A stretch of 64,000 bases of DNA, taken from NCBI GenBank assembly GCA_003344405.1, contig NOWV01000009.1:62001-126000 (forward strand), given 5' to 3'. This DNA is from Trichoplax sp. H2. Taxonomy: Eukaryota > Placozoa > Uniplacotomia > Trichoplacea. Shown piece by piece: positions 13,801-27,691 of this stretch. The notes under the pieces are model-generated. The model ran no database searches. It had not been told where the DNA came from and saw nothing but the letters and a program-made list of their open reading frames with translations. Numbering within the stretch: the stretch's first letter is position 1; each line of letters begins with the position of its first letter. A program made the translations under genes and the position numbers.

Positions 13801-14810
13801 TACCTTATGATTTCGAGCTCGTTACTCTATTCTAAACTGAACGACAGTGATTTATTTACTAGGTCGTTCACGTATCTAAACATACTCTGAAATGATTCTG
13901 CTAAATTATAGTAAAGCATTGGAGTAACCGTAAAATTTTGCTTTGATTATAAAAAAATTATAAATTCTGATGCGAAACGAATAGATTATGATTATTACTA
14001 CTTATACAGGGGTATCACAAATAAGTATGCAATCATTATCATAGTTAGTGATTTTATAATTAGTGGATACAGCTTGGATTATCAAATACTGCTATGTGTT
14101 CAAACACTCATCACTAATGTATAATTTATCAAAAGAAATAAATTAGAGTGTTGATCGGAATAATTGGTTAATTTAAAATGAGACAATTAATCCACATGTG
14201 GAGTTGCACGCTTATGCTACACATGAGTAAACTTTCTATAATGAAATAGATAAATAGAGTTTAAGCGAAAAATCCGAATGTAGTTATAACTTGTGAAATA
14301 TTAGACTGTGTCAATACAGTAATAGTGAAAATTATATAAAGTATAATAACTGAAAGTAGAACTTAGTGGTTTTAATCAATAGACATGATAGTTGTCGTCA
14401 TAGTAAGAAAAAAAGTCTTCTTTAATTTCTTAAAGAGAATTCACTCACTTAATCTTTATAGTAATCTATACAAGTGGCATCAAATCAATTACTGTGAAGT
14501 TTTCATTTATATGAATAACATATTAATATTCGTTAGCTTTCGACATACTCAATCCTAGATCCTAATTAATTATGAAGTTACCGACGACTATTACATTGAC
14601 TGTATACGGTAAAAATGAAGTCTGAACATCATTATTATGAATCGCATATCAACGTAGCAAAATATATGCATATTGGTTGATAGTATTAAAGATAAGCGCT
14701 CGTAATCTTGCAATAGTACCTATGCATATCTACATAGGTTTGCTTTCATATATATATTATATACGCACGTTATAATTATCAATCATTTTAAAACTAATAA
14801 TATCCCATTT
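7891..14810. other. Intergenic, no gene recognised
   Basis: About 6.9 kb of AT-rich sequence with many stops in all frames. An open stretch at 9441-9710 has no ATG at its start and matches no family I know. The only clear structures are a (TTGA)n microsatellite and a short (TA)n run near 12934-12948. Confidence 0.5.
12157..12185. repeat. (TTGA)n microsatellite
   Basis: Seven perfect TTGA units in a row. Confidence 0.95.
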
Positions 14811-15914
14811 TCAGCCTTGCTGCTTGAGTACAATTTTTCGACGTTGATATTCCAATGCGTTTTGCGAGCTACTAACTACAATTGGCTTAAATTTTACTTT
14901 CGACGTTGAATTTCCATCAATATTGCTATTGTGTACAGCATTAGATCGCGAACAACAACATGGGAAAAATAATTGCCGAATTTGTTGATTATAAATGCAA
15001 TAAATGATAGGATTATAAATCGACGAGATAGGTATTGAAATTCTCGCTAACGTGGCTAATAGCATGAGTAGTACATTTTTATCATCTGCTAGTTCGGAAG
15101 TAAATCGCCCGGTAACGGAACCAAAAACAAGTGCAGCAGCCCATGGTCCAGTACAGATTAAAAATATAATTGTTGTCAGGAATAACATGTAAATAGTCTT
15201 ACGTTTTAATTGCTTACTTCTGATAGATTCATTTCTTGTAATTGAATTTTTACTATTTAATCGACGTAGTATTTTACTATACAGGAAAATCATAATCATA
15301 GCAGGAAGAATAAAGTGAGTTACTGCCAAAATCGTATGCCGTATAATCACAAGTGTATTATGCTTGGTATTCATTTCGCATTGATAACCAATATTACCAA
15401 TGGAGTTTATAAATAGACTAGCCAAGGTCAATGATGCTAGCCACGATATTACTACCAATACTCCGACTCTTCTACTAGTTAACTTTTTATTAGCTTTTAA
15501 AATGGCGCGATAGCGCTCGAAGGATATAATCATTAATGTTTGTATTGAACCTGTATAACCTATGTACGTCGGAATCATAACAATTTTGCAAAGGGTAGTA
15601 AACGGACCTTCTGCCATTTTCAATCTCATAGCAATCATGGTACTTATTACCAGTAGAGCCATGCTAATTGACGTCAAGATATCGCATGCAGATAAATTGG
15701 CCATTAAATAATAGGTTGGCTTTCGTAATGATTTCTTTGTAAATGTTCCTACTATGATAATAGTATTTGACGCTATACCAAAGAAATTCATGGAAAATAC
15801 AAGGTAAATATTTCTTAAATAAATAACTGTTTGATTGGTGTTCATAACAGATTCCGTTGCTGCAGAAGTTAAATTAGTTGGACAAATTTGAGTTTTCATT
15901 GATTCTATGACCAT
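14811..15914 (-). CDS. Class A-like GPCR, intronless
   Basis: A 367-residue rhodopsin-type receptor starting at a clean ATG. Visible landmarks: N-glycosylation sequons in the N-terminal 30 residues, N50 in TM1, D78 in TM2 (2.50), C109 before TM3, ERY (133-135) for DRY, C179 in extracellular loop 2, a basic third cytoplasmic loop (RSKQLKRK, about 232-239), TGPW (255-258) in TM6, and NPIIY (301-305) in TM7. A Cys cluster (FPCCC, 317-321) follows helix 8 and is a plausible palmitoylation site. The toggle Trp of CWxP is missing; Trp instead follows the TM6 Pro, as in the three other receptors here. It resembles the receptor at 26612-27691 most (FERYxAIL, KKLTSxR, IRQLxFPC). Ligand unknown; probably peptide- or amine-like signalling by fold only. 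Confidence 0.92.
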   Translation of the reverse strand: MVIESMKTQICPTNLTSAATESVMNTNQTVIYLRNIYLVFSMNFFGIASNTIIIVGTFTKKSLRKPTYYLMANLSACDILTSISMALLVISTMIAMRLKMAEGPFTTLCKIVMIPTYIGYTGSIQTLMIISFERYRAILKANKKLTSRRVGVLVVISWLASLTLASLFINSIGNIGYQCEMNTKHNTLVIIRHTILAVTHFILPAMIMIFLYSKILRRLNSKNSITRNESIRSKQLKRKTIYMLFLTTIIFLICTGPWAAALVFGSVTGRFTSELADDKNVLLMLLATLARISIPISSIYNPIIYCIYNQQIRQLFFPCCCSRSNAVHNSNIDGNSTSKVKFKPIVVSSSQNALEYQRRKIVLKQQG

Positions 15915-18900
15915 GGTGCTTAGTTAAGGGCAAAAAATTTATAGAATTTAAATTAGCTTTGATTTGTTATTTTTCCATGCGTAAATAAGTAACTAATAAA
16001 GTTCATTTAATTAAGACAATCCATGAAGATTTCTTGCTTACAACAATACTTCTTTTTGGAGGTAAATCAAGATGAAATTTGTATGTCAAAATTTAGAAAG
16101 TAATATTCATTTTAACCGATAGACAACACAATTAAATTTTTAAAGGTTACATTTATACGTTTAGATGTGATTTTAGATATATCCAACTCATACCACACAA
16201 ACAAGATCTCCTTAGACTAGAATACAATGCACGGGTATTTTTGTAGCCTGAAAAGATTTCATCCGTAGCTAATGCAATGTATCATCATATTAAAAGCATT
16301 TAGATTTTGGATTGTATACCAACGCTATCTAAAATACTAAGCCCATTTCTGGTAATTTTAGAGATGTAGTGATATAAAATTTTTATAAAAAAATAGTTAG
16401 ACTGATCTACTCAAGGTTAAGTCACTAAATTATTATGTATAGAAATACAAGCAAATACAGTATACTGTATTTTAAGCCTAAGTTATAAAAGAGAAAGTAA
16501 TTTTTGTATCTTAAAGCTAAAAAAGATTTAAAGTTACTTAGATTAATTAATGTAATTTGTTGAATCAAATAAAATCAAAAAATTTTTCTTACAATTTTCT
16601 AAATTAAATAAAATCAATTATCGAGAAAACTATTCCGAATGTATACGCGTACGTACCATGCTGCACAATTTCGTTATAAACTTGATTTCCCAATTAATTT
16701 GTAATACCAATTAAGTCAAATCACCTTTAATAATTGAATAGAATTATTAAATATTCCTTTTCTAGCTAAAGTAGCAATGATTAATATAATCTAAAATTTT
16801 TTCCGCACGGATATTATTGTTGCCTTTCTATGTTATACATTTTTAAATTAATCTATTGTTATAAATCCGAATATTATAAGAGAATAATTTATTTTTAAAT
16901 TAATATTCTCTTTGATAATAGATAAGCTTTCTGTCAAACGAAAATGGATCAGATAGAATTTATAAAAGCTTTTCCAGAAACTTGTCAAAGGGGTACCCGA
17001 TAGCGATAAGAACCAACTTTACAATAATCGTAACTTGAAAATGTCTTAGAGAAAAATTTTTAATACCTATTAAGCAACATTATCCTACACTTTATCGTGA
17101 TAATAGCTGTATAATCGTTAAAGACTGAAAAAACCTCCCTGCGTTCAGTAGTATAATTAAACTAGGATCTATAGTCTTTCAACAGTAATGTTCATTCAGT
17201 CTTCATCTTCAGTTTTAAAGTCATTGGTAAATAGAACAAAAAATTGCGTGAGCAATTATAATTATTTAATTAAAACTATAACTTAACCGGATCAGTTCAC
17301 GATAATAAAACTCCTTTGTTGATTTGCATCGTCTTTACAAGATAGAGATAGTAAATTTATTTGATTAAATTTATTATATTTTTATTAATTGACAACAAAA
17401 GATACATTTCTAACGAATAGAATTGCTTTTACAATATAAATTATGTTTTCTAAATACTAACATAATAGATTAATACTTATAATTCTTCTGGTATAGTTAA
17501 ATGGACGAAAACTCCTTGGCTATTAATATATCATTTAACATGCTCATAGATACTAGACATTGACAGGTATTATTTTTTAAAATATTTCGGGTAATTGTAC
17601 AAATCTTTCTCTCTCTTCATTAAGAAATGGCCCTATTGAAAAATAATTTGGCATAATATGAACTGATACTTATGAAGATAGAATTTATTTTGTAAGATTA
17701 GCAGACGAAATTTTTATAACAACAAACTATGAATTCCTCGTGTTAGCTAAGCTGGATTTTAAATTATTAATATCTCAGTTCGAATGAACTGCGTAAGTTT
17801 TTTATTTAGTCACAAACTGCGGGATAATAAATTATTTTTCTAACTTAAAGGTATCCTATTATATGTCAATATTATTATCAATAGACTGTTGACGTACCCA
17901 TTCCAGTTGATTACTAGGTACTACATTTATTAAAAATTGCTCTCATTTTATCGCAAATTTATGATCATAACCCACTTTTAATAGAAACTAGGCATTAAAG
18001 CAAATCAATAGCCATAAATTAACTACCGGTTTTTTATTCAAATTTTGATACCTAAATTAGGCCATTGTCAAGAAAATTCGAACGAATCTATGATGGATTT
18101 AACAATAATTTATGCTCTTTGAGGTTGTCTAATAACAGTATAATTAGTTTCTCCTTATTTCAACGAATATATACGTATCTATACATAAATGATATATATA
18201 ATTAGTCCATGTGCACTAGTGAAATTCCCAACTAGCGCACGAAGATTTATAATGTTACATATTTACATTTTAGCTCTCCATCCACCATTAGTATCGAATG
18301 AAATGACTTATTTATTTAGGAGACAAAGGAGACCGTCTGTCAACAGGATCAATCAAAGCAACTTGGTTACAAGTCAAATGAAAGAATCGATAAACCATCA
18401 AGTTTCATTCATTTTAGCTTTGGCCCTTTCAACTCTTCGATCTGGGCAGCAATATCATTATTAAACCTTTGTTAAAACAGAATAGTGCAATGTTCGCTTT
18501 TCCTATTAAATTATTCTGCAGCATTGTGCTGCAAGCCATGCCACCCACTAAATTCGACTTTAATTGTAAAATAATATTTTACAGTTGTTTTCGTAAAAAT
18601 TCTCTTTCAGGAACAGTAAAGTAAATCCAATATTAATACAACTGAAAACACCATTTGAAAAGCTAAATATTTTATCCTGGACCAAAACACAAATTGCTTT
18701 TTGATGATTAATTATCAGAAAGTAAAATCAACGTAGTCGCATCTTTGTTGCTCATTATTGTAAGGTATACATCATATTATCGCGAAAATAACTGGCGTGT
18801 ATTTGTGTTTATTAGCAAGCGAAAATAGAGTAAGTCCGATAATTGATATTTAATTGATACCCGTAGCTAACGAATGAACTATATTCATAGCTGAATTATT

Positions 18901-20015
18901 TCTTAACCAACATATATGTGCGCAATATGCAATAGTCTATTCAATCAATGCACATCTCAGCTTAGTGAACAAACCTCATGAATTGGTCTAATATTACAAG
19001 CTAGTACTAGGCCATTTTTGTGATTCGTGTGATATAGGAAAAATAAGTATATAAAGTTTGAATTATAATTAATTTTATCTCAGTTCCACCGATAGCAGCA
19101 TAGAGTACACTAATTATAATGATATAATTAGCAATTAATAAATAAAATGCTTGACCTAAATTTCTATCCATTGACACTTATCTGTAGTACTAGAATAAGT
19201 TACTTTTCCTTACTGAGGATCCCCAAACTTAGTCGGAGATCAAATAGAATAGATAGGCAAGATTATGGTCGATCACGGAGCCATTTTCGACAATGCAATA
19301 CTGCTTTACTGAAATATCGTATTATTGACTTAATTTTCTTTGATAACATCTATGTAATACTGTCTGATTAAAAGATGCATTATAGCGTTTATTTAATTTT
19401 CTTTCAAATTGCAGCTGGATAGTGAGACACATTGTACTGTCTAATTAAAATATTCTAGTATTCATTTAATTTTCTCGGAATAGTTGCTCATGAATAGTGG
19501 TATATGTGTTTTAGCATACATAAGACTATGTGATTGAAAGATGTATTATACTGTTTATTTGATTTTCTATGAAAATTGTAATTAGATAGTGAGAACTAGA
19601 ATACTATCGGATTGAAATAAGTGTTCCAATGTTGATTTCATTTTCTTACAAAATTGCTGCCAGATAGCGATAGCCCTCTAGAAGATTGTCCAACTGAAGT
19701 ATTGTTTTATTTATTTGCTTTAGCTAGAGCAGTATCAACATTATTCTACGCCAACCTTTCGCTTTCAATGAAATGGAAAATCTTGGACAGACATATCTGT
19801 GAACGACAGTAGAAATGCAACGCTTGACTCACTTGGGTCTAAATACATCAACGATTCATTTTTCTAGCACCTAATCACAGCTCAGTCATGGTAAACGATT
19901 TAAAATTACCCTATAATCAACTGCAATTCAACAAAATCATTGACTAGCTCTAAGGGTAAATATGTTAAAGAAGGATTTCTGCTCCAATTCAAAATTTCAA
20001 TCCTAGCGATTTCAT
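15915..20015. other. Intergenic, no gene recognised
   Basis: AT-rich sequence upstream of the second receptor. Open stretches of 60-90 codons on the plus strand (around 18189-18464 and 19147-19371) have no family resemblance, no splice context and no neighbour in frame, so I treat them as chance. Confidence 0.5.
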
Positions 20016-20019
20016 GAAA

Positions 20020-21175
20020 TGACAGTTCGTTTGAGAAGGTCATCCCACCTGAGTATGACGTGTATTCTGCTGTCGAACGATATGTGACTGTGTTCACATT
20101 CTCGTATCTTCTATAGCATTTCTATAGCGTTTCATCCCACCAAAGTATGACGTATATTCTGCTGTCGAACGATACGTGACTGTGTTCACATTCTTGTATC
20201 TTCTACAGTACTGTACAGTATAGCAGTCGATCTGTATGAGTTGCCTCATTTCATCCCACCAGAGTATGAGGTGTATTCTGATGACGAACGATATGTGACT
20301 GACTGTGTTCACATTCTAGTATCTTCTATAGGTCGATCTGTATGAGGCCTCATTTCATCCCACCAGAGTATGAGGTGTATTCAGATGTCGAACGATATGT
20401 GACTGTGTTCACATTCTAGTATCTTCTAGAGCATTTCTATAGCATTTCATCCCACCAGAGTATGAGGTGTATTCTGATGTCGAACGATATGTGACTGTGT
20501 TCACATTCTCGTATCTTCTATAGCATTTCATCACTCCAGAGTATGACGTGTATTCTGCTGTCGAACGATACGTGACTGTGTTCACATTCTTGTATCTTCT
20601 ACAGTACTGTACAGTATAGCAGTGGATTTGTATGAGTTGCCTCATTTCATCCCACCATAGTATGACGTGTATTCTGATGTCGAACGATATGTGACGGTGT
20701 TCACATTCTTGTATCTTCTATAGCGGTCGATCTGTATGAGCTGCCTCATTTCATCCCACCAGAGTATCAGGTGTAGTCTGATATCAAACGATACGTGACT
20801 GTGTTCACATTCTTGTCTCTTCTATAGCATTTCTATAGCATTTCATCCCACCAGAGTATCAGGTGTAGTCTGATATCGAACGATACGTGACTGTGTTCAC
20901 ATTCTTGTCTCTTCTATAGCATTTCTATAGCATTTCATCCCACCAGAGTATCAGGTGTAGTCTGATGTCGAACGATACGTGACTGTGTTCACATTCTTGT
21001 CTCTTCTATAGCATTTCTATAGCATTTCATCCCACCAGAGTATAACGTGTATTCTGATGTCGAACGATACGTGACTGTGCTCACATTCTTGTATCTTCTG
21101 CAGGTGTACTGTACTGTATAGCGGTCGATCTGTATGAGCTGCCTCATTTCATACTGTACGTGTGTCTCATCACCG
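20020..21175. repeat. 92-bp minisatellite with composite longer units
   Basis: About twelve copies of a unit containing TTTCATCCCACCAGAGTATG, a segment ACGATACGTGACTGTGTTCA, and a tail of the type TCTTCTATAGCATTTC. Four successive GTGACTGTG cores at 20795, 20887, 20979 and 21071 give an exact 92-bp period. Other copies carry an insert rich in CAGTACTGTACAGTA plus TCGATCTGTATGAG, making longer higher-order units. The repeat is more GC-rich than its surroundings and creates spurious open frames on the minus strand. Confidence 0.93.
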
Positions 21176-21189
21176 CTATACAATGCCAT

Positions 21190-24100
21190 GATCAGCTGTC
21201 AAGGTGAGCGCGATAGGCTGACACTGAAAATTGAGATGACGCAAAATTTCACCTCACTTCAACATTTCTATTGTTGCCATTCCGTGAGCTTCAATACATT
21301 CTACAATTGGAATGCAACAATCTTGACAATGAAATAACTTTGAAATGAGACCAAAGCAGTCGGAGGAGAACGCATTAATGACTGTCTAAAAAATAATCTT
21401 ATATTGATCGTCGAAATAATAATTCATTTACCGTTCTGTATTTGAAAAATTATTGAATATTTCGGCATATTCTATCTTTAGATACGATTGGCAACGATTA
21501 ATGTCGGTCAAATGATGCTCAACAGGATTATGATAATCTTTCCCATGAGGTTTTGAACAATTGTTGTGAGCAAAAATTTTATTATGGATTCCCTTTTACT
21601 GCTACTAAAATGAACCACGTTTTAAAGTACGCCTTGCAACAAAACCTGTTCTACGAACTGTAATTAAAGTGTCGTTGACACAAGGAATTTTACAATAGCA
21701 GATTTTATTACGAGTTCTCTATCGATTGAGATACTACGTAGATATTAGTACAACAAGCTCTGACAGACAAGGAAAACTTCCTACAACAGCAGATCTTAGA
21801 AAAGAAGGACTAAGAACAACAACGGCAGAAAAGTGTGGCCGCTGAAATATGTTATCGAACTTGTAAATATTTACAACATGATAATTGCGAAAAACATAAT
21901 TCAACACTTACACAACTTAGTATGAGAATAAAATTCTATGACTAGTATCATATTCTACGAAGCTGAAATCAACATACTTGAATTATCACAAACATGACTT
22001 ATATATACCTCTTATTGTTAACAACCCTAGATTTTTTATATTATTATTAAGTTATGTCTAATTCACTTCTACATAACATCTTGACAATAATATTAGCTTG
22101 TCTAACAGCTTCACTGCTCGCCTATTTTAGACAAATCCCCTTTATTTTCATGCTATCCTCATTGCAAAATAGTCACGTTATGCTAATATACTAAAGCAGA
22201 AAGAACTAGCCTTTATGAATATTAAAATTGTAAAAGATCAAATTCATTTAAGCTTGAAATAGCGCACTAACAACTGTTTATTATGGTCATTAATCTGAGT
22301 CACTGTGGAGTAAGCATTGGCTATCTTCTTGAATGTTGTCATACTCTCCCGTTAAGTAATTAAAAGCTGCTTTTAAGTGCCATTTATGACGGTTAATACC
22401 CGTCAAATTATAATCACATTGTGCTAATTTTTTCTACAAAAATGTAAGCAATAAAGTTCTACATTTTACAATGGATTCAGCTTTATTAATATTAGCCAAC
22501 ATCTGCAGTATTTTTTAGAAAGGTACGTCATATCGCTATGAAGAAGGAAATATTGAAATTAATCGTCGGCAAACTTATTTGATTACAGACATATTTAGAT
22601 CTCAACATTTTGAAAACAAGTTATTATCATTATTATATATCTTAATTAAGATTCTACAAAACTAAGAGAAATTTAATTATGATCTTATGCCTAGTTCTGA
22701 TTTAACCATATTTCTTGTCAAAGCCAATCGTTCAAACTCGCTATATCAAACAGGGTTATTAAATTAAATTTATTACAGTAGATATAACCATATTGCTATC
22801 CACTTTAGGTTTCAATAAACAAATATAATCAAACAAAAGTAGATATATATCAACATTCTACATTCATAAATGTCTCATGGCTTATGCTATTTTGATAATA
22901 TACCTACTGCAAGATAAAATCTCACATAGGAGAGAATAATGAAATAGAAAAGAGTATCTGTAACCTTTGTCGATCTTCTATCTCTCATTTATTAATTGAT
23001 TAATTTCATTTTAAATTGTACACGGGTTAAACTATTTCTTCTATTTTGTTACTGTCTTGACTAAAACACATATACTCGTGGCATGACCAGAAGTAAAAAC
23101 TCATAAACTAATCTTACAACCAGCCGCTTATTATGCTTGTGAGGAAGTTGTTAGTCTTGCGTACAGTATCTCTCCATAGTTAGTTGGTGACTAAGTAGCT
23201 AGTAAGTTAGTTGATCACTCACATTAGAAGAGAGTAGACAGTGGTATAACTCGTGTGAGTGACAGGTATTTAGACAGATTCATGTTGTTGTTACGTTATG
23301 CTGTAAAATGATATCTTCATCTTACAAGAAAATAGTGAAGTAGAAAGTAAGTAACCATTACTGATCTAAACTTGAAAAAAATCCAGTTCATTTCAAGTTT
23401 GAACGAATATGTTGATGAATAATTTTATCTTGAAAACTATTCAAACTGTTTCTTTCTAATATTATACACATGAAAATCATTGTTATGCATTGAATCGTAG
23501 TACACTACATTTTTAGTACTCATATTAATGCTGTAATATTCTCGAGTTTTTCTTATTTATCTATATAATAGTATATCATTTTCTTAACAAGTAAATTCCA
23601 TTTCATATTCTAGTAGTTTTACAGCCAAATAGGATTTCTATTAATACAAGCGTAACTATGCCTTTTTACTTTATTAATCAATCGTAGATACTATTCATCA
23701 AAGCAAGTATTGTATTTGTATTTTACGAGTGTAAAGATATCGATATTATCATATTCGATGATTTTAACAAGCGTTAATATATACGATCATTAGCAATTTT
23801 TATGGCCCTTGCAAAATTTCATTTGTAACGATGGCTTATACTGTAGTACAGAGCTATCACAAACCTTAGTAGGGTTGGTATTCAATAATCTTAGTTACTA
23901 TTAGACCTAAATCCATCTATTATATTATCTACATTTTAATGCTAATAAAATCGCATAGCCGTTGATATGAAATCAAGTTACAAATACTATTATCTTTTTT
24001 TATTAATTCTGCAATAGGTATTGCTTTTAAAGGTTGCTACCGAATTTCATGAAAACTTGACAAGTTTTGTCTTGCGGCAGAAGTAAATATATGATATTTA

Positions 24101-26611
24101 ATAGAAACGCCATGATATGGCTCCGCATTCTTCCATAGGTATTGAAAATAATATAATGAGTACGCAATTACAATTAAGTCCTGTTCATTATATCCGATAC
24201 TCTACATTATGTAACTATAATATTTATTCTTTTATTGTTTATTATTAAGAAATTATTAGATGAAAAGCATTCAAGTACTGTATAAGTTCTGTTTAACTTT
24301 AGATAAGATAGTGCGCTAAGTAGCCTAATATGCAAAAAGACAACATTTTAAACTAATTATTTTGATAATATACTTACTAATGTGCGTGTAGGTGTTACTA
24401 TTTTATTAAGCTATTTGAGTATAATCAATAGCAACAATTAATATTACAATAAAAATTCGAATTCTTTATAAGAATTATCCAAAATATTTTTTCAATAAAT
24501 AAAAGTTCTGCATCATATTTTTATTACCATGATGTATATACAAAACAAACTTGTTTTGCTACTTCGTTGCCGTAGCAGAGATGAACTATTGAGTTATGCT
24601 GGTATCTAAATTTTAAAAATTTTACTGATAAGATTGGAAACTATTCCAAATTAACAGGATTATCATAAGAAAATTATAGATCTACTTTCGTATCGAATAC
24701 GCGGATTTTTGCTAATTAGATAGTAAATTGTAGAATAAGGCGAAAAAAGAACTTCGGTATTGTATTACTACACAGTCATTGAACATTCACTGTATGACAA
24801 TGCATAAATGCTAGCCTGCACTTGTCATCTAATAGTTATAGTAAGCTAAGTTACAACAACTTTTAATCTTATTTTTTACAATTATTACTAAGCTGCAGTC
24901 CTGTGTTATGTCACGACCCAACGTTGTAATAGGATAGATCCTATAATATTAGTACGGCAATAGACCTTGTACAATATAATGAACTCAGACACATAGTCAA
25001 AGGTTAAATCTAGAACTGTTCGTCGTTAACAATCTGGAAAGATCCCAGTTACTTGTCGAGAAAATCGTCTATATATAAACAAGTGATTATTGTCATTGCT
25101 GTTGCCAATTTAGATTTCATAACACTGGTAAACATGTTCTATGACAATAATGTACTTTTCGAAATTTGCCTACAGCAATCTTAGAATAGCTTTTAGTAAA
25201 TTTAATTTTAATATTCATATCACCATATGTTGTATATATGGACTTTCTAAGTACATAAATGTCATTATTAGGATGTGCTTCTGCTGTACGTGAATATATT
25301 TCAATTTCTAAGTTACTAGATTTGCGTTTTACGATATTAACACTTGGTCTTACAGTACTGTATAAAGTGCTCTCAGATACAGAAGACTTTCTCTATCTGC
25401 TCTCAGCTATAGATTTAGGGTACAAACTGCAAACTCTTTAATGATTTCGGTTACTACATCTATGTGTGACTTAAAGTTAATTAAAATTAGTTTTATTACG
25501 ATCAATACGATCGTCACTGACACTTCTAATTTGCTACCAGGTACTCAATGCTTCAATTGTTATAATTCTGGACTATAATTATCGTATTCTATGAAATCAA
25601 TCCACCTGATTTGTTATTAAAATGATGAAATAAAAAAACAGATTCAATACCCGTATTGTTCACAGTTTTTATTCTACTAAAAACGAATGCGAGATTAAAT
25701 TAATTATTGAGTTATAACTCTTTATAGAAAGCCGAATATAATTATTCGCAATTTTTCTAATGCAATCGGTTTATTGCGTATACATTTTAAAGCGCGGTTT
25801 ACTAATGTCATAACGATATCAATAAAATCAGTGATTAGTGTATACGATTGGAGCATTTTTGATAATTTCTTGCAATAATTATATTTTGGCAATATTGTTA
25901 AGATGGCAATAATAGCTGAGTATATTCGTTATTACGATTAATTATAGTTGATATATTTGGCAATATTATTGTACTGTAAAGGTATACTTTTTTATATGGT
26001 GTCATACGAATGCTAGTATTACTGTGCCTGTTGGAGTACGAAGTTAAGTGTATTTGCAAAATCACGATACTATTGCGCTATGGATAATTAATTATAATTT
26101 GTTACGCTGAATAAAGTATTACTGAAGATTTAGAAACTAATCATAGATATGCTTCATGGGAGATAGAGTTATCTATCTCTCTCTCTCTCTCTAAACATAT
26201 TCATATTGATGTATTTAATAAGGCAAATTAATCTGAAAATGATATATTATAGCATATATTAGCTAGTCATTTATAGTGCTTTATTAAATTCTAGGAAAGT
26301 ACCTAGGCTTTCGGTGATTATTCATGATCTACGTAAATAAAGAAAAGAAAACACTATTCAATTACTTAACTTCAATAATAAATCAATTCTTTTCCTGAAG
26401 CCTTATCTTTCCTCTGTAACACAGGTTACCAAGATTTGCAATTGAAACGGTCACACTTTTATACTAAATTCGCCGCTTCTTTCCTTGCCATGGCAATAAT
26501 TGTTAAGTCTTATTATTGAAGAATAGCTTTAATTTTGATCAAGCACGGGTAGTTAGATGATTGTACTTCAATATGATAAACAGAAATAATTGCAGATCAA
26601 AGATTTTCGCA
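21190..26611. other. Intergenic, no gene recognised
   Basis: AT-rich sequence between the minisatellite and the third receptor. A (CT)n run sits at about 26175-26192. No exon series with family resemblance was found on either strand. Confidence 0.5.
26175..26192. repeat. (CT)n microsatellite
   Basis: A short uninterrupted dinucleotide run (TCTCTCTCTCTCTCTCT). Confidence 0.85.
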
Positions 26612-27691
26612 TTAATCGTGAACACTTAAATGATTAACCGGCCTCAATACATTTATAGGTGTAATACGATACTTATTTGATAAATGTCGGTGAATTACTT
26701 CAGTAGAAGTTGCTTCTACTGGAACTTTAGGAGTATTTGAATCAGTAATATTAGCAGCTACAAAAACGTTGCCAAAGGAGCAATTGCATGGAAAGTATAA
26801 TTGGCGAATTTTTCGATTGAAAATACAATAAATGATAGGATTGTAAAATACAGATATTGAATATGCCACCGGACCGATTCCTATAATCAGATTTCTCACC
26901 GGGTACCTTTTATCATTGAGTAAATCTAAGGAGCTCAAATTAGTAGTAGCTTCAATATATAAAGTTAATCCCCAAGGCAGCATGCATATTACAAAAGCCC
27001 CTGTGGTAGTAAGTAACATATACGTTGTTTTACGCTTTGCTCTCCTGCTTTTGCTAGAATTATTTGCTAATATAGACCTTTTGATATGAAAATGATACAA
27101 CACTATGCCATACAGAATTCCCATTGCCGTAAAGGGGAAACAGAACTCGGCTAAAACTAGCAAAAAATTTATGACAATATTCGCAGTTGTTCCACTGAAT
27201 GTAGAGTGACATCTATTTTTAAATATATTGGAAAGGATCAAAAAAGGGAAGCTTATTACGGTAGCTAGCAGCCATGAAATGAGGCTCAGAGTAAGAGCTC
27301 TTTTAGAGGTTAATTTCTTCGTCGGTTTAAGGATAGCCAGATATCTTTCAAAACTTATTATCACTAAAGTTTGCATAGATTGTACAACAGATAAATTCAT
27401 CGCGAAGTTACTAAATTTACAAAGTGCTATTCTTGTACCAAGCGATATTTGGTCTCTTACTGCCGTTGATCTTGTTATCGCTGTATTGATAAATGTAGCA
27501 GCTAATAAGATGTCGCTAATAGCTAGATTAGCCACCAGAAAATATGTTGGCGTCCGTAAGCTCTTTTTTGCCATTACTCCTACAGTTAGGATTAAATTAT
27601 TAATAATTGAAATAACTAAGAGTATTACCACTGGAGCTGGATTCTTCTCAAACCATCGATCTTGCAATACTGGTGAGCTTGAATTGTTCAT
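26612..27691 (-). CDS. Class A-like GPCR, intronless
   Basis: A 359-residue receptor beginning at ATG with a short Asn/Ser-rich N-terminus. Landmarks: N31/N32 in TM1, NLAISD with D60 (2.50) in TM2, C91 before TM3, ERY (115-117), C161 in extracellular loop 2, basic third loop (SKSRRAKRK, about 213-221), MLPW (237-240) in TM6, YNPIIY (283-288) in TM7 and FPCNC (300-304) after helix 8. The toggle Trp is replaced by Met at the expected position and Trp follows Pro. This is the most canonical of the four receptors together with the one at 14811-15914, its closest relative here. A 157-codon open frame on the opposite strand (27228-27701) is an overlap artefact. Ligand unknown. Confidence 0.92.
   Translation of the reverse strand: MNNSSSPVLQDRWFEKNPAPVVILLVISIINNLILTVGVMAKKSLRTPTYFLVANLAISDILLAATFINTAITRSTAVRDQISLGTRIALCKFSNFAMNLSVVQSMQTLVIISFERYLAILKPTKKLTSKRALTLSLISWLLATVISFPFLILSNIFKNRCHSTFSGTTANIVINFLLVLAEFCFPFTAMGILYGIVLYHFHIKRSILANNSSKSRRAKRKTTYMLLTTTGAFVICMLPWGLTLYIEATTNLSSLDLLNDKRYPVRNLIIGIGPVAYSISVFYNPIIYCIFNRKIRQLYFPCNCSFGNVFVAANITDSNTPKVPVEATSTEVIHRHLSNKYRITPINVLRPVNHLSVHD

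Noticed and set aside
19906-21337. Several short open frames with similar proteins
   Set aside because: All derive from the 92-bp minisatellite units read in one frame; no start or splice context.
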